The notes below the pieces were generated by a model. That model worked only from the letters and a program-made list of their open reading frames with translations. It was not told the DNA's origin and did not search any database. The position numbers and the translations under genes are program-made. Shown piece by piece: positions 47,460 through 56,596 of a stretch of DNA of 56,596 bases (the stretch's first letter is position 1; every line of letters begins with the position of its first letter). Origin of the DNA: a virus; IMG/VR virus record IMGVR_UViG_3300042292_000782, positions 1-56,596 of that record; one strand, written 5' to 3'.

Positions 47460-50036
47460 ATGGCGCTAAATGATTATATAATTACCTACAGTTCAACCGA
47501 TGACGCAAGTACAACGGGCGCGTTTTCAAAACCTGCTTTTGTTGTTTCTGAGCGTTCTACTAATACATCAGATACATCACTGACTTTAATTGGAAAGTAT
47601 AGTCTCACATCGGGTGCAGAATTACAAACCAGTCTTGTACATTTATTAGAAAATCACGCCAGAGATACACCTCCACCGAACCCCACAATTGGTCAAACGT
47701 GGTTTGATACTAATGCAAAATTATTAAAAGCGTATACACCGATACCAACTGGTGCTAGATGGGTAGCAGTCGGTAGTAGCTCAACAGATGTTAGCACATT
47801 ACCAATTGCATCTTTTTCAACGTTGGGTGCAATTAAGATAGGTGACCCGTTTGAGGTAACAGAAAGTGGTGTACTAACGTTACCAGATATAGTACATATA
47901 TCTCAAGATTTAATCGCTAAAACAACAGCTGAGTATATATTTACATCTAAAGTAACTGTCACAGGTGCATTAAACAGTGGTAGTCCAGATAATTTTATCC
48001 TTGATGATCCTACATTGCCTGCAGAATGGTTTGTAGGTTCGTTCATAACTAAAGGTTACGCTGACCGCATATACGCAAAAATTAATACAAATGATCCAAA
48101 CGCTGCTGTTATGCCATCAGCTTCAAAAAATACAGTCGGTGGAGTAATTGTTGGTACACCGTTTGCGTTGGCAGATAACGGGATGATATCACTACCGAAC
48201 ATGTATTTTAATAATGCTACAACAGCTAAACCTACCGGTGAATATAATATAAACGCTAGTTTATTAACATCATCTGCAGCTTATAGTATTGATGGTAATA
48301 ATTTTATTGGTATTGATCCAACAAAAACATCTGCTGATTACGCGTGTTATTTTACTACAAAAGGTTATATAGAAGATCATTTCATCCGTAAAGGTGATAT
48401 GAGTGTCATTTATAATTTACCGACCGCGAATAATGTTGAGTTAGGTGGTGTAATAGCTAGACCACCAATCATTGCAAATACACAAGGTGTATTATCATTA
48501 TCGTCGGTAACGTACGATGGTACACTATTCGCTTATACGTTTGATGCAGATATTAATGCTAAAAAATTATCAACGTCAGGTAAAGCTACTTTCAATGAGA
48601 TAGTTGAAACGAAAAAATCAATTTATAGTTTCGATAATGATAATTTTATATCAAAAGATCCAACAAAAACAGCAGCTGACTATAACAATTTCTTTGTTAC
48701 TAAACATTATGCTGATAGTAGATACTTTTTAGATCCAAATGCTGGAACATCAAACGTAGGTGTTAGACCTAATGTTGCAACAGCTACACAAATCGGTGGT
48801 GTTATACCAGGTAAACCTTTTACTGTATCATCAACCGGCGCTTTAACAATTCCTAATATGGAATATTCAGCTGGTACCACCGTAACAGGTGAAGATACTG
48901 TCCCGGGCGGTAGTAACACACCTAGCTTAGAATTTAAATCAAAAGTTAAAATGTCTGGTATTGTGTTTAGCAGTATTGAGGATAATGGTATTTTTGCTGA
49001 TCCAAGTAAGTCAGATACATTTTACGATTCTTATTTTACGACTAAAAAATTCAATGATGATCATTACTTAGCTGGTGGTGATGTATTTGTAACAGGTACA
49101 ATTAGCAAGTCTACATACGTTATTGAATACGCTCCTGGCTTCTCGCAAAGTGAGTTTGAAGGTAAAGATAATGCACTAGTTAATAAAAAATACGTTGATT
49201 CATTAACGCAAACAACGTCTATTGGTCCAACATCAACATCAGTCTTTCCTGAAGATTCTATTATTACTACAAAAAATGGCGTTTTAAGTAGTATTAGTGG
49301 TTTTGCGTTTGATCCTACATCAGGTGAAATTAAAACAAGTAAAGCTAGTTTAGTAAGTACCGCAACTGATGATGCACAAAGTGCGTTAACCGTCTATAAC
49401 GATCAACCATCAGCTACAGCTGGTTCAAGTATAAGTTTATGTGCCAGTGAACCGGTACCACCTATTATACCAGGTCAAACACCTACAGCTAAACCAGCTA
49501 TTAATTCGACAACTAAGCTTGGCGCTGTTAAATTGGGCGGGTGGAATGGTACAGCAACCGTTACCGGAGCTACAATTGAATCACATAGTACAGAAACATG
49601 GTCTCCAACAGCAAACGGTACAAACTTAGTATTAAAAGTAACTAAAAAAGGTACAAATACCGCTGTACCAGCAATGATTATTAATGACGATAGATCAATA
49701 CAGATATATCAAGGTTTTATTGAAACAATTAATAATACGACAAACGCTACGTGGTCGGTTGATTTTAGTACTGGATCTATTCAGGTTTTAACTACTAGTG
49801 ACCATACTACTATTACAATGCCATCTGTTGCAGAGTTTACAGGAAGAAGTATTACTATGGTAATCAAATATACCGGAACGCATACCATTTCATGGGCTGG
49901 TGGTGCAGTTAGTTGGCCGGATAATAACGCTGCTCCGTTGACAACTTCAGCAGCTGGTGCAACAGACGTGTTTATGTTCTTCGGTGATAGTACTAAAATC
50001 TATGGTAGTACTGCTGGTCTATCTTACGTACAATAG
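47460..50036 (+). CDS. Tail-fibre-like protein, shorter paralogue of 38661
   Basis: 858 residues. The N-terminal module is near-identical in pattern to that at 38661 ('ALNDYIITYSSTDDASTTG', 'SLTLIGKYSLTSGAELQ', 'GQTWFDTNAKLLKAY'). It has about five of the same repeats ('YFTTKGYIEDH', 'FFVTKHYADSRYF', 'YFTTKKFNDDHY') and the same C-terminal domain ('ALTVYNDQPSATAGSSISL', 'TITMPSVAEFTGRSITMVIK'). It is followed 15 nt later by its own adhesin paralogue, so the fibre-adhesin pair has been duplicated as a unit. Confidence 0.8.
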   Translation: MALNDYIITYSSTDDASTTGAFSKPAFVVSERSTNTSDTSLTLIGKYSLTSGAELQTSLVHLLENHARDTPPPNPTIGQTWFDTNAKLLKAYTPIPTGARWVAVGSSSTDVSTLPIASFSTLGAIKIGDPFEVTESGVLTLPDIVHISQDLIAKTTAEYIFTSKVTVTGALNSGSPDNFILDDPTLPAEWFVGSFITKGYADRIYAKINTNDPNAAVMPSASKNTVGGVIVGTPFALADNGMISLPNMYFNNATTAKPTGEYNINASLLTSSAAYSIDGNNFIGIDPTKTSADYACYFTTKGYIEDHFIRKGDMSVIYNLPTANNVELGGVIARPPIIANTQGVLSLSSVTYDGTLFAYTFDADINAKKLSTSGKATFNEIVETKKSIYSFDNDNFISKDPTKTAADYNNFFVTKHYADSRYFLDPNAGTSNVGVRPNVATATQIGGVIPGKPFTVSSTGALTIPNMEYSAGTTVTGEDTVPGGSNTPSLEFKSKVKMSGIVFSSIEDNGIFADPSKSDTFYDSYFTTKKFNDDHYLAGGDVFVTGTISKSTYVIEYAPGFSQSEFEGKDNALVNKKYVDSLTQTTSIGPTSTSVFPEDSIITTKNGVLSSISGFAFDPTSGEIKTSKASLVSTATDDAQSALTVYNDQPSATAGSSISLCASEPVPPIIPGQTPTAKPAINSTTKLGAVKLGGWNGTATVTGATIESHSTETWSPTANGTNLVLKVTKKGTNTAVPAMIINDDRSIQIYQGFIETINNTTNATWSVDFSTGSIQVLTTSDHTTITMPSVAEFTGRSITMVIKYTGTHTISWAGGAVSWPDNNAAPLTTSAAGATDVFMFFGDSTKIYGSTAGLSYVQ

Positions 50037-50051
50037 TTGGAATAATACACA

Positions 50052-53000
50052 ATGGCGATTAATTCAGTACGAAATCGACGTAATCATGTAGGGTTATCTG
50101 CTGATACCGTACCTCAAACTGTAAAATTTGTTACAAATCAATTAATTACACCGGTTACTTCAATAATAGGAAGACGTGGTAAACCTTTTACAGATGGTAA
50201 TACAGGTGAGAAATATTATAATTATTATTTAACTCCAAACAGTGATCCATTACCGATTGGGTTAGCATTAAATGAGCGTACAGGTGAGATAACAGGTACA
50301 CCAACAGCTGTAACACTTATTGATGAATTGCATTTTAGTGTAACGATACGAATAGCTGTAAAAGATTCTATTGATCATGTTGCGTACAAGAAAAGTGTTT
50401 TAACGGTAGTTGTTGTTGATCCACTTAGTGTACAAGAAAAAATGTTAACTTACGACGGTAAGGTTAATAAATTAACAATAAATGAATCACTGTTTACGAG
50501 TGTGATCGGCGGTAGACAACCGTACGTATATACGATAACACAAGGTTCGTTACCAGCTGGTGTTACTATTGATCAAGTTACAGGTACAATATCTGGAAAA
50601 CCTACTGATCTTAAACGTACGTATACGTCAATAACACAAGTCGGTGAGATAACTGTTGAAGATCGTATTATTGTAACGGTTACGGATTTTTATAATACAG
50701 TTGTTATTAATAATACTATTATTGATTTCAATATTGAAGAAGTTATTGTAGCTGTACCAACACCTAATGTAAAAATTAAAGGTGTAGTACCATTAACCGT
50801 GAATTTCCCTGGGTTTAGTTCTGTAACATTAGGTACAGAACCGTACGTTTACTTTACACCTACCGCACAGCAGAATCCAATGCCGCTAGGTGTAACATTA
50901 AACACTGAAACGGGTATAATATCTGGTGTTTTCACTGGTGATGTTAGTACGACTGTCAATGACGTTACTACAACAACACATGAAGAATATACCGGTACCT
51001 TACAAATAGCTGTACAAGATCAAGATGGTAATATTGCTTCTAAAATAGCTAAAATTGATATTGAAGCTTATTTACCGCTAGTTACAGCTGCTAACCACCA
51101 AGATAGTAGCGGCGTTGATGTTTTAACGTTTAATTGGATAGCTACAAAACCGGTTAACCATACACCACTAAAAGCGTTATATGGTAATAAACCTTATACG
51201 TTTCAATTATGGTTCTGTAGTTATTTTGATAAACAGCAACACGTTACACAATATGATACAGCTATACCAGGTATAGTGATTAATAGTGCTACTGGAGCTA
51301 TTACAGCTGCTAATGGGTTGTTAGCAGGTATGTACCTTATTGATTTAAAAGTAATTGATTCATCTGGTACAGTAAATGAATCTGCTCCAAGAATTATATA
51401 CACTGTCGATGATGCTATCATTGCTACAGTATTAACGGATAACGCTGATTATCAAATATATATCAACAATCAATCTTCAAATTTAGCTGTTGGTTATACT
51501 GTCTTGCGTGCTGAATTAGGTATACCGCCGTATACATTTAAAGTATCGCCGGATTTACCAACAGGTTTAACGTTTACAACAACAGAAACAACATGTCATA
51601 TTCAAGGTGTAGCAACTAAATCTGGCCAAACAACTTGTGTATTCAGTGTAAAAGATTCAACTGGTATGGAAGCTGTTACAAAACATACTATAACTTTCAA
51701 TATCGCTGATGAATTGGTAACGTCTGCTGATACTATTGAGATAGTTAAAGTATTAGGAGAACCAACAGGTATTGTTGATATTTTTAAAACTATAACTGGT
51801 GGATTTCCACCTTATGATTGTACATTAATGGTTGGGCAATTACCTCCTGAGTATACTTTTAAAGGTGCTAATTTCTCATATTTTCCAGTTGGTTCTCAAA
51901 CCGCTGTTACTGTCGCAAAACCAAAATTGTGGGGTAATGATTGGACTGATGTTCCAGGTGGTGTTTCACCAAATCCAGCAAACATCTTTAACCATCTAGG
52001 ATCGTATACATCGTATTATACGATATCAGATAGCAAAGGTGCAGTGAGTAGAAATAGAGCTTCTGTTAAATTTACAGTATTAACACCTATTTCAGCAACT
52101 GCTAACACTGTACCTACAATAACAGGTAAAGCAGGTATAACAAATGTTAAATTTAAACCTATTACTGTTAATGGTGGTGTACCTCCCTACACCATGCGTA
52201 TTGCTACATCAGGTTTAAACACGGATACAGGCGTAGAAGAGCAATGTCCTACATTAAATTTAAAAACAGCTCAACCTGATACCATTTTTGGTGTACCTAA
52301 TAGGGGTTATACCGGGAAAATGTATTTCTATATTACAGATTCACATAACGGTGCTACACCTAAGTTTCCGGTTAATGTTGATATATCTTCTGCTTTGACA
52401 GGTGTTACACCAGATGCGATACCTATTATCATGTGTGTTGAAGGTTTTCCATTATTTGAAGTAATACATATGAAAAACGGTGTATCTGTTACTGAGACAT
52501 TTAGTGAATTAAATGAACCGTTATTTTTATCTGTTAGTGGTGGTACACCACCTTATACGTATTATGAAAGTGATGATAATAGAAATGTTGCTCCTGAGTC
52601 TAAACAGACACCTCGTGGGTTTTATATTAACCCCAATACAGGTATAGTATCAGGTAACGTTTTCCGTACAACACCAATTGTGCGAACTGCTTTTAAATGT
52701 TCTGTTGCTGATAAAGAAAATATTAAAACAGGACCATCCCCATTTGTATTAACGATTAATCCTCCATTAACGACTGAAAAGTACAACAATGTAATGTACA
52801 GTTCATTCTTTATAAGCGCTGATAATGTAAAATACCCTGATAAAGTAACAAAAGTTGTTGGAGATAATATTAGTGATTTTAAAGTATCTGTGGGTAAGGG
52901 TGGATCTGGAAGGTATAGTTACCAATTAGTGTTTCTTTATGGAGAAATTAGCTTCTATACTAATTTTGTTTTCAATGCTAATACTGGTTCCATATCAGCT

Positions 53001-54653
53001 GCAGATTCATCTTCAAATTTGATAACTCCAGTATCTGCAAAAATAACTGTAAAAGTTACAGATAAGTTTACTGGAATGTTTCTATATTCTTACGATTATA
53101 TAGAAATTACTGTTTATCCAAAGTTGGTACTTACCCGAGATCCTGCATGTGTACCAAATTTGACGTTATTTACTGGTAAAATCATCACGTACGATAATTT
53201 CGCTCCTATACATATATCAGGCGGTTCAGGTTATTATATTGTTACAACAACACCACCGTTGCCAGCTGGTCTTAGCATTGACAACAACGGTCTATTAGTT
53301 GACGCTCCTAACAATATGACCGGTATAGCAGCTTATAAAGTGTTTGTTGATGATGCTATATTTCCCGGTGTTTCAGCAAACATGACGTTTATTATGCTTG
53401 TCGCAACAGTTAATGTTGTTATTGAAGTACCAAAAAGTGTTCAGAAGAAACTAGACATTCAATATTTAATGGCTCAAGCTGGTATGACGTACGATGATGT
53501 ACAAAACACTCCAATGAATATTAAAATTAATGTAACAGGTACAGTGTCATCAGCTACACCATTAGCACCTGCATTTACAATCGATTGGGGTGTTATTCAT
53601 CCAATGACTACCGTACTAATTGACATTATAGGTGGTGACGGTATTGTTGGTGGGGGTGGGGCAGCAGGAACATACAGCGCATCTGATGCAAAGATTCGTA
53701 ACGGTAAAGATGGTGGTCCAGCGATGAAACTCAATTTAGGTCAAGCTCAAATTACCATTAAAGGTAATGGTAAACTTGTCGGTGGAGGGGGTGGTGGTGG
53801 AGGCGCTGGTGGAGCTGATTGGATACAAATAGCTCTAATGAATGCCTCACGTTACCTAGTATCTGAAGAAACAACATTTAATACAGCACCTTATAAAGTA
53901 ACCGGGTATAATATTGTCACAATTGATGATGGTACCAAAGTAACTTGCGGTAACGGTATATGGAAGTCGCCACCCATCGTAATTGATAAGGTTAACCGTA
54001 CGGGGTCAAACATATACTTATACTCGATGGCAAGAGAACCTAATGCATTGGCAACAGCTAAAGATCAAGCACCAGGTAAAGCAAAACCTGCAGTAGTGAT
54101 GACAGGTTCTGCTGGTGGTAGAGGAGCAGGTGATTCAAGTGGTGCAACTCCAGGTCAAAAAGGAGTAAAAAGTGTGAAAGGTGCAGGTCAACCAAGTAAA
54201 CCTGTAGAGCCTTCATTACCATCTGATGCAGCGTTTAATAAAGCTAATACTAACCCGTTCATCGCTGGTATAACACCTCCTGTTAAACGAGGAATGCCCG
54301 TCATAACATTAACGTATGCAGGTTCTTTATCTTGCGGTGATAGATCTGGTGCAAACGATGGAAGTGGTATTCTTCCAGGACCTGCTGGTGAAGATTTCTT
54401 CAGCTATGAAGGAATTCTATACGGGTGTGCAGGAGGAGGTGGAGGTGGTTTCGGAGGTATGGGAGGCGATGGTGGTACATCAAGTAAACCACCTGGCCTT
54501 ACCGCTAAACTTGTACCTGGTGGTTTTGGTGGTAAACCTGGTCTAGCAATTGATGCATCGGATTGCTTTCTTGCACCTATCATTCATCCATCAACTGTGA
54601 TCGCTGGCGATATTAAATTGTTTGTTGATGATCCAATTGTACCTACACCTTAA
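50052..54653 (+). CDS. Giant adhesin, paralogue of 42561
   Basis: 1533 residues. It shares the Ig-like repeat plan: 'GGRQPYVYTITQGSLPAGVT', 'GIPPYTFKVSPDLPTGL', 'GGFPPYDCTL', 'GGVPPYTMRI', 'GGTPPYTYYE'. The C-terminus is again glycine-rich: 'GGDGIVGGGGAAGTYSASDA', 'LVGGGGGGGGAGGADW', 'AGGGGGGFGGMGGDGG' and 'GGFGGKPGLA'. Sequence divergence from 42561 is greatest in the loops and in the region just after the polyglycine, as expected for receptor-binding parts under selection. Its role as a second receptor-binding protein is inferred. Confidence 0.78.
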   Translation: MAINSVRNRRNHVGLSADTVPQTVKFVTNQLITPVTSIIGRRGKPFTDGNTGEKYYNYYLTPNSDPLPIGLALNERTGEITGTPTAVTLIDELHFSVTIRIAVKDSIDHVAYKKSVLTVVVVDPLSVQEKMLTYDGKVNKLTINESLFTSVIGGRQPYVYTITQGSLPAGVTIDQVTGTISGKPTDLKRTYTSITQVGEITVEDRIIVTVTDFYNTVVINNTIIDFNIEEVIVAVPTPNVKIKGVVPLTVNFPGFSSVTLGTEPYVYFTPTAQQNPMPLGVTLNTETGIISGVFTGDVSTTVNDVTTTTHEEYTGTLQIAVQDQDGNIASKIAKIDIEAYLPLVTAANHQDSSGVDVLTFNWIATKPVNHTPLKALYGNKPYTFQLWFCSYFDKQQHVTQYDTAIPGIVINSATGAITAANGLLAGMYLIDLKVIDSSGTVNESAPRIIYTVDDAIIATVLTDNADYQIYINNQSSNLAVGYTVLRAELGIPPYTFKVSPDLPTGLTFTTTETTCHIQGVATKSGQTTCVFSVKDSTGMEAVTKHTITFNIADELVTSADTIEIVKVLGEPTGIVDIFKTITGGFPPYDCTLMVGQLPPEYTFKGANFSYFPVGSQTAVTVAKPKLWGNDWTDVPGGVSPNPANIFNHLGSYTSYYTISDSKGAVSRNRASVKFTVLTPISATANTVPTITGKAGITNVKFKPITVNGGVPPYTMRIATSGLNTDTGVEEQCPTLNLKTAQPDTIFGVPNRGYTGKMYFYITDSHNGATPKFPVNVDISSALTGVTPDAIPIIMCVEGFPLFEVIHMKNGVSVTETFSELNEPLFLSVSGGTPPYTYYESDDNRNVAPESKQTPRGFYINPNTGIVSGNVFRTTPIVRTAFKCSVADKENIKTGPSPFVLTINPPLTTEKYNNVMYSSFFISADNVKYPDKVTKVVGDNISDFKVSVGKGGSGRYSYQLVFLYGEISFYTNFVFNANTGSISAADSSSNLITPVSAKITVKVTDKFTGMFLYSYDYIEITVYPKLVLTRDPACVPNLTLFTGKIITYDNFAPIHISGGSGYYIVTTTPPLPAGLSIDNNGLLVDAPNNMTGIAAYKVFVDDAIFPGVSANMTFIMLVATVNVVIEVPKSVQKKLDIQYLMAQAGMTYDDVQNTPMNIKINVTGTVSSATPLAPAFTIDWGVIHPMTTVLIDIIGGDGIVGGGGAAGTYSASDAKIRNGKDGGPAMKLNLGQAQITIKGNGKLVGGGGGGGGAGGADWIQIALMNASRYLVSEETTFNTAPYKVTGYNIVTIDDGTKVTCGNGIWKSPPIVIDKVNRTGSNIYLYSMAREPNALATAKDQAPGKAKPAVVMTGSAGGRGAGDSSGATPGQKGVKSVKGAGQPSKPVEPSLPSDAAFNKANTNPFIAGITPPVKRGMPVITLTYAGSLSCGDRSGANDGSGILPGPAGEDFFSYEGILYGCAGGGGGGFGGMGGDGGTSSKPPGLTAKLVPGGFGGKPGLAIDASDCFLAPIIHPSTVIAGDIKLFVDDPIVPTP

Positions 54654-54659
54654 GTAACA

Positions 54660-54667
54660 GTTAAATA
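54660..54667 (+). promoter_or_regulatory. Candidate T4-type late promoter
   Basis: GTTAAATA, 36 nt upstream of the gene at 54704. Confidence 0.35.
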
Positions 54668-54703
54668 CATAATGAATACAATTTACTAATATGGTAAAAA
54701 TAA

Positions 54704-56596
54704 ATGACAGATACGTACTCTATTAAATTTACATCAGATGGTGAAACTTCTGGTAAACCTGCAATTTCGATTGCACCGACCGCTGTTGATAATAGCACAT
54801 CTATAACTATTCATGGAAAATATAGTACACCATTTGGTGAAGATCTATGGACTAGTATTTTGCATGTTATGGAAAATTTTTGTAGTACTACTGGTCCAAG
54901 TTCTACAAAAGTTACAATGGGTCAATTATGGTTTGATTCAGGTACACAAACATTAAAAATATGGAGAGTGCTTAGCGTTTCTCCGTATACGGTCGGTTGG
55001 GCACCTGTAAATTCATTTGATAGTAGTGGTACCTTAACAGTAGTACTGAAAACATCTGTAGTAGATAATGGAATATTAGACGATTCAGCTACGTATGATG
55101 GGTATTTTACAACAAAAAGCTATTCAGATGCGCATTACTTGCCCAGAGGTAATTATGTATCGGGAACAACCGCATTATCGAAAGCTAAAATTAAATATAG
55201 TACTGAAGTAACATTTGATACTGGTGACACTACAGCGTTAGTTACAAAAAAATATGTAGATGATAAAATTGGTGTTGTTGGGTCGCTTAGTATTACTGTT
55301 GATGCAGACGGTAAGATGACTGCTACAAAAGCATTTTTAGGTTCACCTAATAATTTTATATTAAATGATACCCCAGCTTTTGATGATTATTTTGTAACAC
55401 GGGATTACGCAGATGAACGGTATTTTCTCGTTGGTACGTTTGATAATAGTGTACGTAGACAATCTAGATCTAAAATTCAATATAGCTCTGATGTCATTTA
55501 TGCTACAAATACCGATGATGATTATACATTAGTACATAAAAAACATGTCGCTGATGCTATTGCAGCAGCTGGTAGTGGGTCATCAATAACTGTTCCCGCT
55601 GGTGGTTTGGTACTTAGTGATGGAACAGCGTTAAATAATTTTGCGTATACCACTGCTAATTCTGGTAAATTTTTATCTGTAACTCAAGCAGGTGCTTTAT
55701 CATGGGCTAATACAGGGTTACCCACATGGTTGACAGGAACAATAACCGAGGGTGTATTAGTTAGTGATGGTAGTACGGTAACTTCAACTATAGGTACAGG
55801 TGGACAGGTATTAAAAACAGTAGATGTCGGAGGTGTGTTATCTATAGAATGGGGTGGTGCGGGGTTACCGTCGTGGTTCCCACAAACCGTACCTTCAAAA
55901 GGTGTTTTGGTTAGTAGCGGGACAGCTGTAACATCATCTTTTGGTACAGCTGATACCGTATTAACAGTAGATTCTAGTAACAACATACAATGGATTGCTA
56001 AATCATCATTGGGTGGAGGAGGTGCATCACTACCATCATCAAAAGGTGTGTTGTATGTTAATAACGCTGGTGCAGCTGATGTTGTTAGCTCTGAATCAGC
56101 TGATACGGTATTATCTATAGATGGTACAGGGGCGTACAAATGGTTAGCTAAATCGTCGTTAGGTGGGAGCGGTAGTGGCCCAACTGCAACAAAATTATCT
56201 GTATATGGTACAGTCGTTAGTGTACCTGCATCTCGTACGACATTACCGACAACACCTAGTAGTACAATAACGTTACCAATACCATCTACAACTAACGCAA
56301 TAGATTATGAAATAAGGTTCGGTGGTAGACTGACAACGACAGGTACACTATCTACTGGGTTAGCATCACCTCGAGTTCGTTATATTGTTAAAGCAAACGG
56401 AACAACTGTATACGATGTAGCTACTGGTGGGATTGGCGGATATACAATTAAAAACTCAGAACCTGTCGATGACTTACATACCTTCAAGTATGCTGTACCA
56501 GCAAACACCACTCAAACCCTGTCAGTTGAAATATACGCCTACTGCTACACGTTGCAAGGTGGGTTCCCCAATGGTTACGATATCTCACAATGGCTT
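54704..56596 (+). CDS. Third fibre-like protein, 3' end outside the window
   Basis: Open from an ATG at 54704 to the window end (631 codons, no stop). The N-terminal module reads 'STSITIHGKYSTPFGEDLWT' and 'MGQLWFDSGTQTLKIW'. Repeats follow, such as 'TYDGYFTTKSYSDAHYLP' and 'AFDDYFVTRDYADERYF'. Then come short 'GVLVSDGSTVTSTIGTGGQV' and 'GVLVSSGTAVTSSFGTADTV' repeats of about 45 residues, a type common in collar or fibre proteins, and a beta-rich C-terminal part beginning. It is the start of another fibre gene of the same family. Confidence 0.78.
   Translation, partial: MTDTYSIKFTSDGETSGKPAISIAPTAVDNSTSITIHGKYSTPFGEDLWTSILHVMENFCSTTGPSSTKVTMGQLWFDSGTQTLKIWRVLSVSPYTVGWAPVNSFDSSGTLTVVLKTSVVDNGILDDSATYDGYFTTKSYSDAHYLPRGNYVSGTTALSKAKIKYSTEVTFDTGDTTALVTKKYVDDKIGVVGSLSITVDADGKMTATKAFLGSPNNFILNDTPAFDDYFVTRDYADERYFLVGTFDNSVRRQSRSKIQYSSDVIYATNTDDDYTLVHKKHVADAIAAAGSGSSITVPAGGLVLSDGTALNNFAYTTANSGKFLSVTQAGALSWANTGLPTWLTGTITEGVLVSDGSTVTSTIGTGGQVLKTVDVGGVLSIEWGGAGLPSWFPQTVPSKGVLVSSGTAVTSSFGTADTVLTVDSSNNIQWIAKSSLGGGGASLPSSKGVLYVNNAGAADVVSSESADTVLSIDGTGAYKWLAKSSLGGSGSGPTATKLSVYGTVVSVPASRTTLPTTPSSTITLPIPSTTNAIDYEIRFGGRLTTTGTLSTGLASPRVRYIVKANGTTVYDVATGGIGGYTIKNSEPVDDLHTFKYAVPANTTQTLSVEIYAYCYTLQGGFPNGYDISQWL

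Noticed and set aside
1-56596. Prophage or integration signals (integrase, att sites)
   Set aside because: No integrase, repressor or attachment-like direct repeat beside the tRNAs could be found. Gene content is that of a lytic T4-type phage.

Overview
The window is part of the genome of a strictly lytic-looking, AT-rich, T4-related contractile-tailed phage, most like the large myoviruses of aquatic bacteria. The T4 core set is recognisable: portal (gp20), baseplate-hub/tail chaperone (gp26/gp51-like), single-stranded DNA-binding protein (gp32), UvsX, UvsY, UvsW, primase (gp61-like), a GroES/gp31-like co-chaperonin and T4-type late promoter motifs of the form NNTAAATA. I see no integrase, lysogeny module, IS element or CRISPR array. 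The host cannot be named from the sequence.

Layout. 1-2300 (minus): the start of a tail-fibre-like protein, a small conserved protein and a DinG/XPD-type helicase. 2438-3317 (plus): four tRNA genes (Pro-UGG twice, Gln-UUG, Asn-GUU) interleaved with HU and a small Cys/His protein. 3428-6938 (plus): small phage proteins, a parvulin, a nucleotidyltransferase and a tRNA-like, circularly permuted RNA at 4912-5104. 6925-9378 (minus): two unknowns and a divergent PolA-fold polymerase. 9836-20280 (plus): nucleotide and replication genes (NrdA, deoxyribosyltransferase-like, NrdB, a Ro60-like TROVE/vWA protein preceded by about 760 nt of structured non-coding RNA, DHFR, primase, a degenerate exonuclease, phosphoribosyltransferase, ThyA). 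20302-24335 (minus): SWIM protein, fibre-like protein, portal and gp26-like protein with a -1 frameshift extension. 24521-38615 (plus): nucleases, dUTPase, gp32, QueD-like, UvsX, UvsY, UvsW broken by two inteins (one of them split), a DnaE-like fragment, GroES and an ART-like virion candidate. 38661-end (plus): a very large tail-fibre/adhesin locus with alternating paralogues.

The two most interesting systems are these. (1) A phage Ro60-like protein (14217-15701) sits directly behind a chain of stem-loops built on a common plan: a 5-7 bp stem followed by a C(A/T)GC(A/G)AY motif and an inner hairpin. A second copy of the plan lies at 4912-5104, almost identical on both strands of the stem to array unit A, and there the inner domain is a permuted tRNA mimic like bacterial YrlA Y RNAs. 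Together these suggest a phage-encoded Ro60-Y RNA ribonucleoprotein with many alternative RNAs. (2) The UvsW helicase gene has an Ala1 intein in Walker A and a split intein in the DECH box. The gene is fractured at the second site, with an 83-codon ORF between the halves.

How the genes work together: NrdA/NrdB, dUTPase, ThyA, DHFR and the deoxyribosyltransferase-like and phosphoribosyltransferase proteins supply nucleotides. Primase, gp32, UvsX, UvsY and UvsW serve recombination-dependent replication. Late motifs about 28-36 nt upstream of structural genes imply gp55-type late transcription of portal, chaperone and fibre genes.
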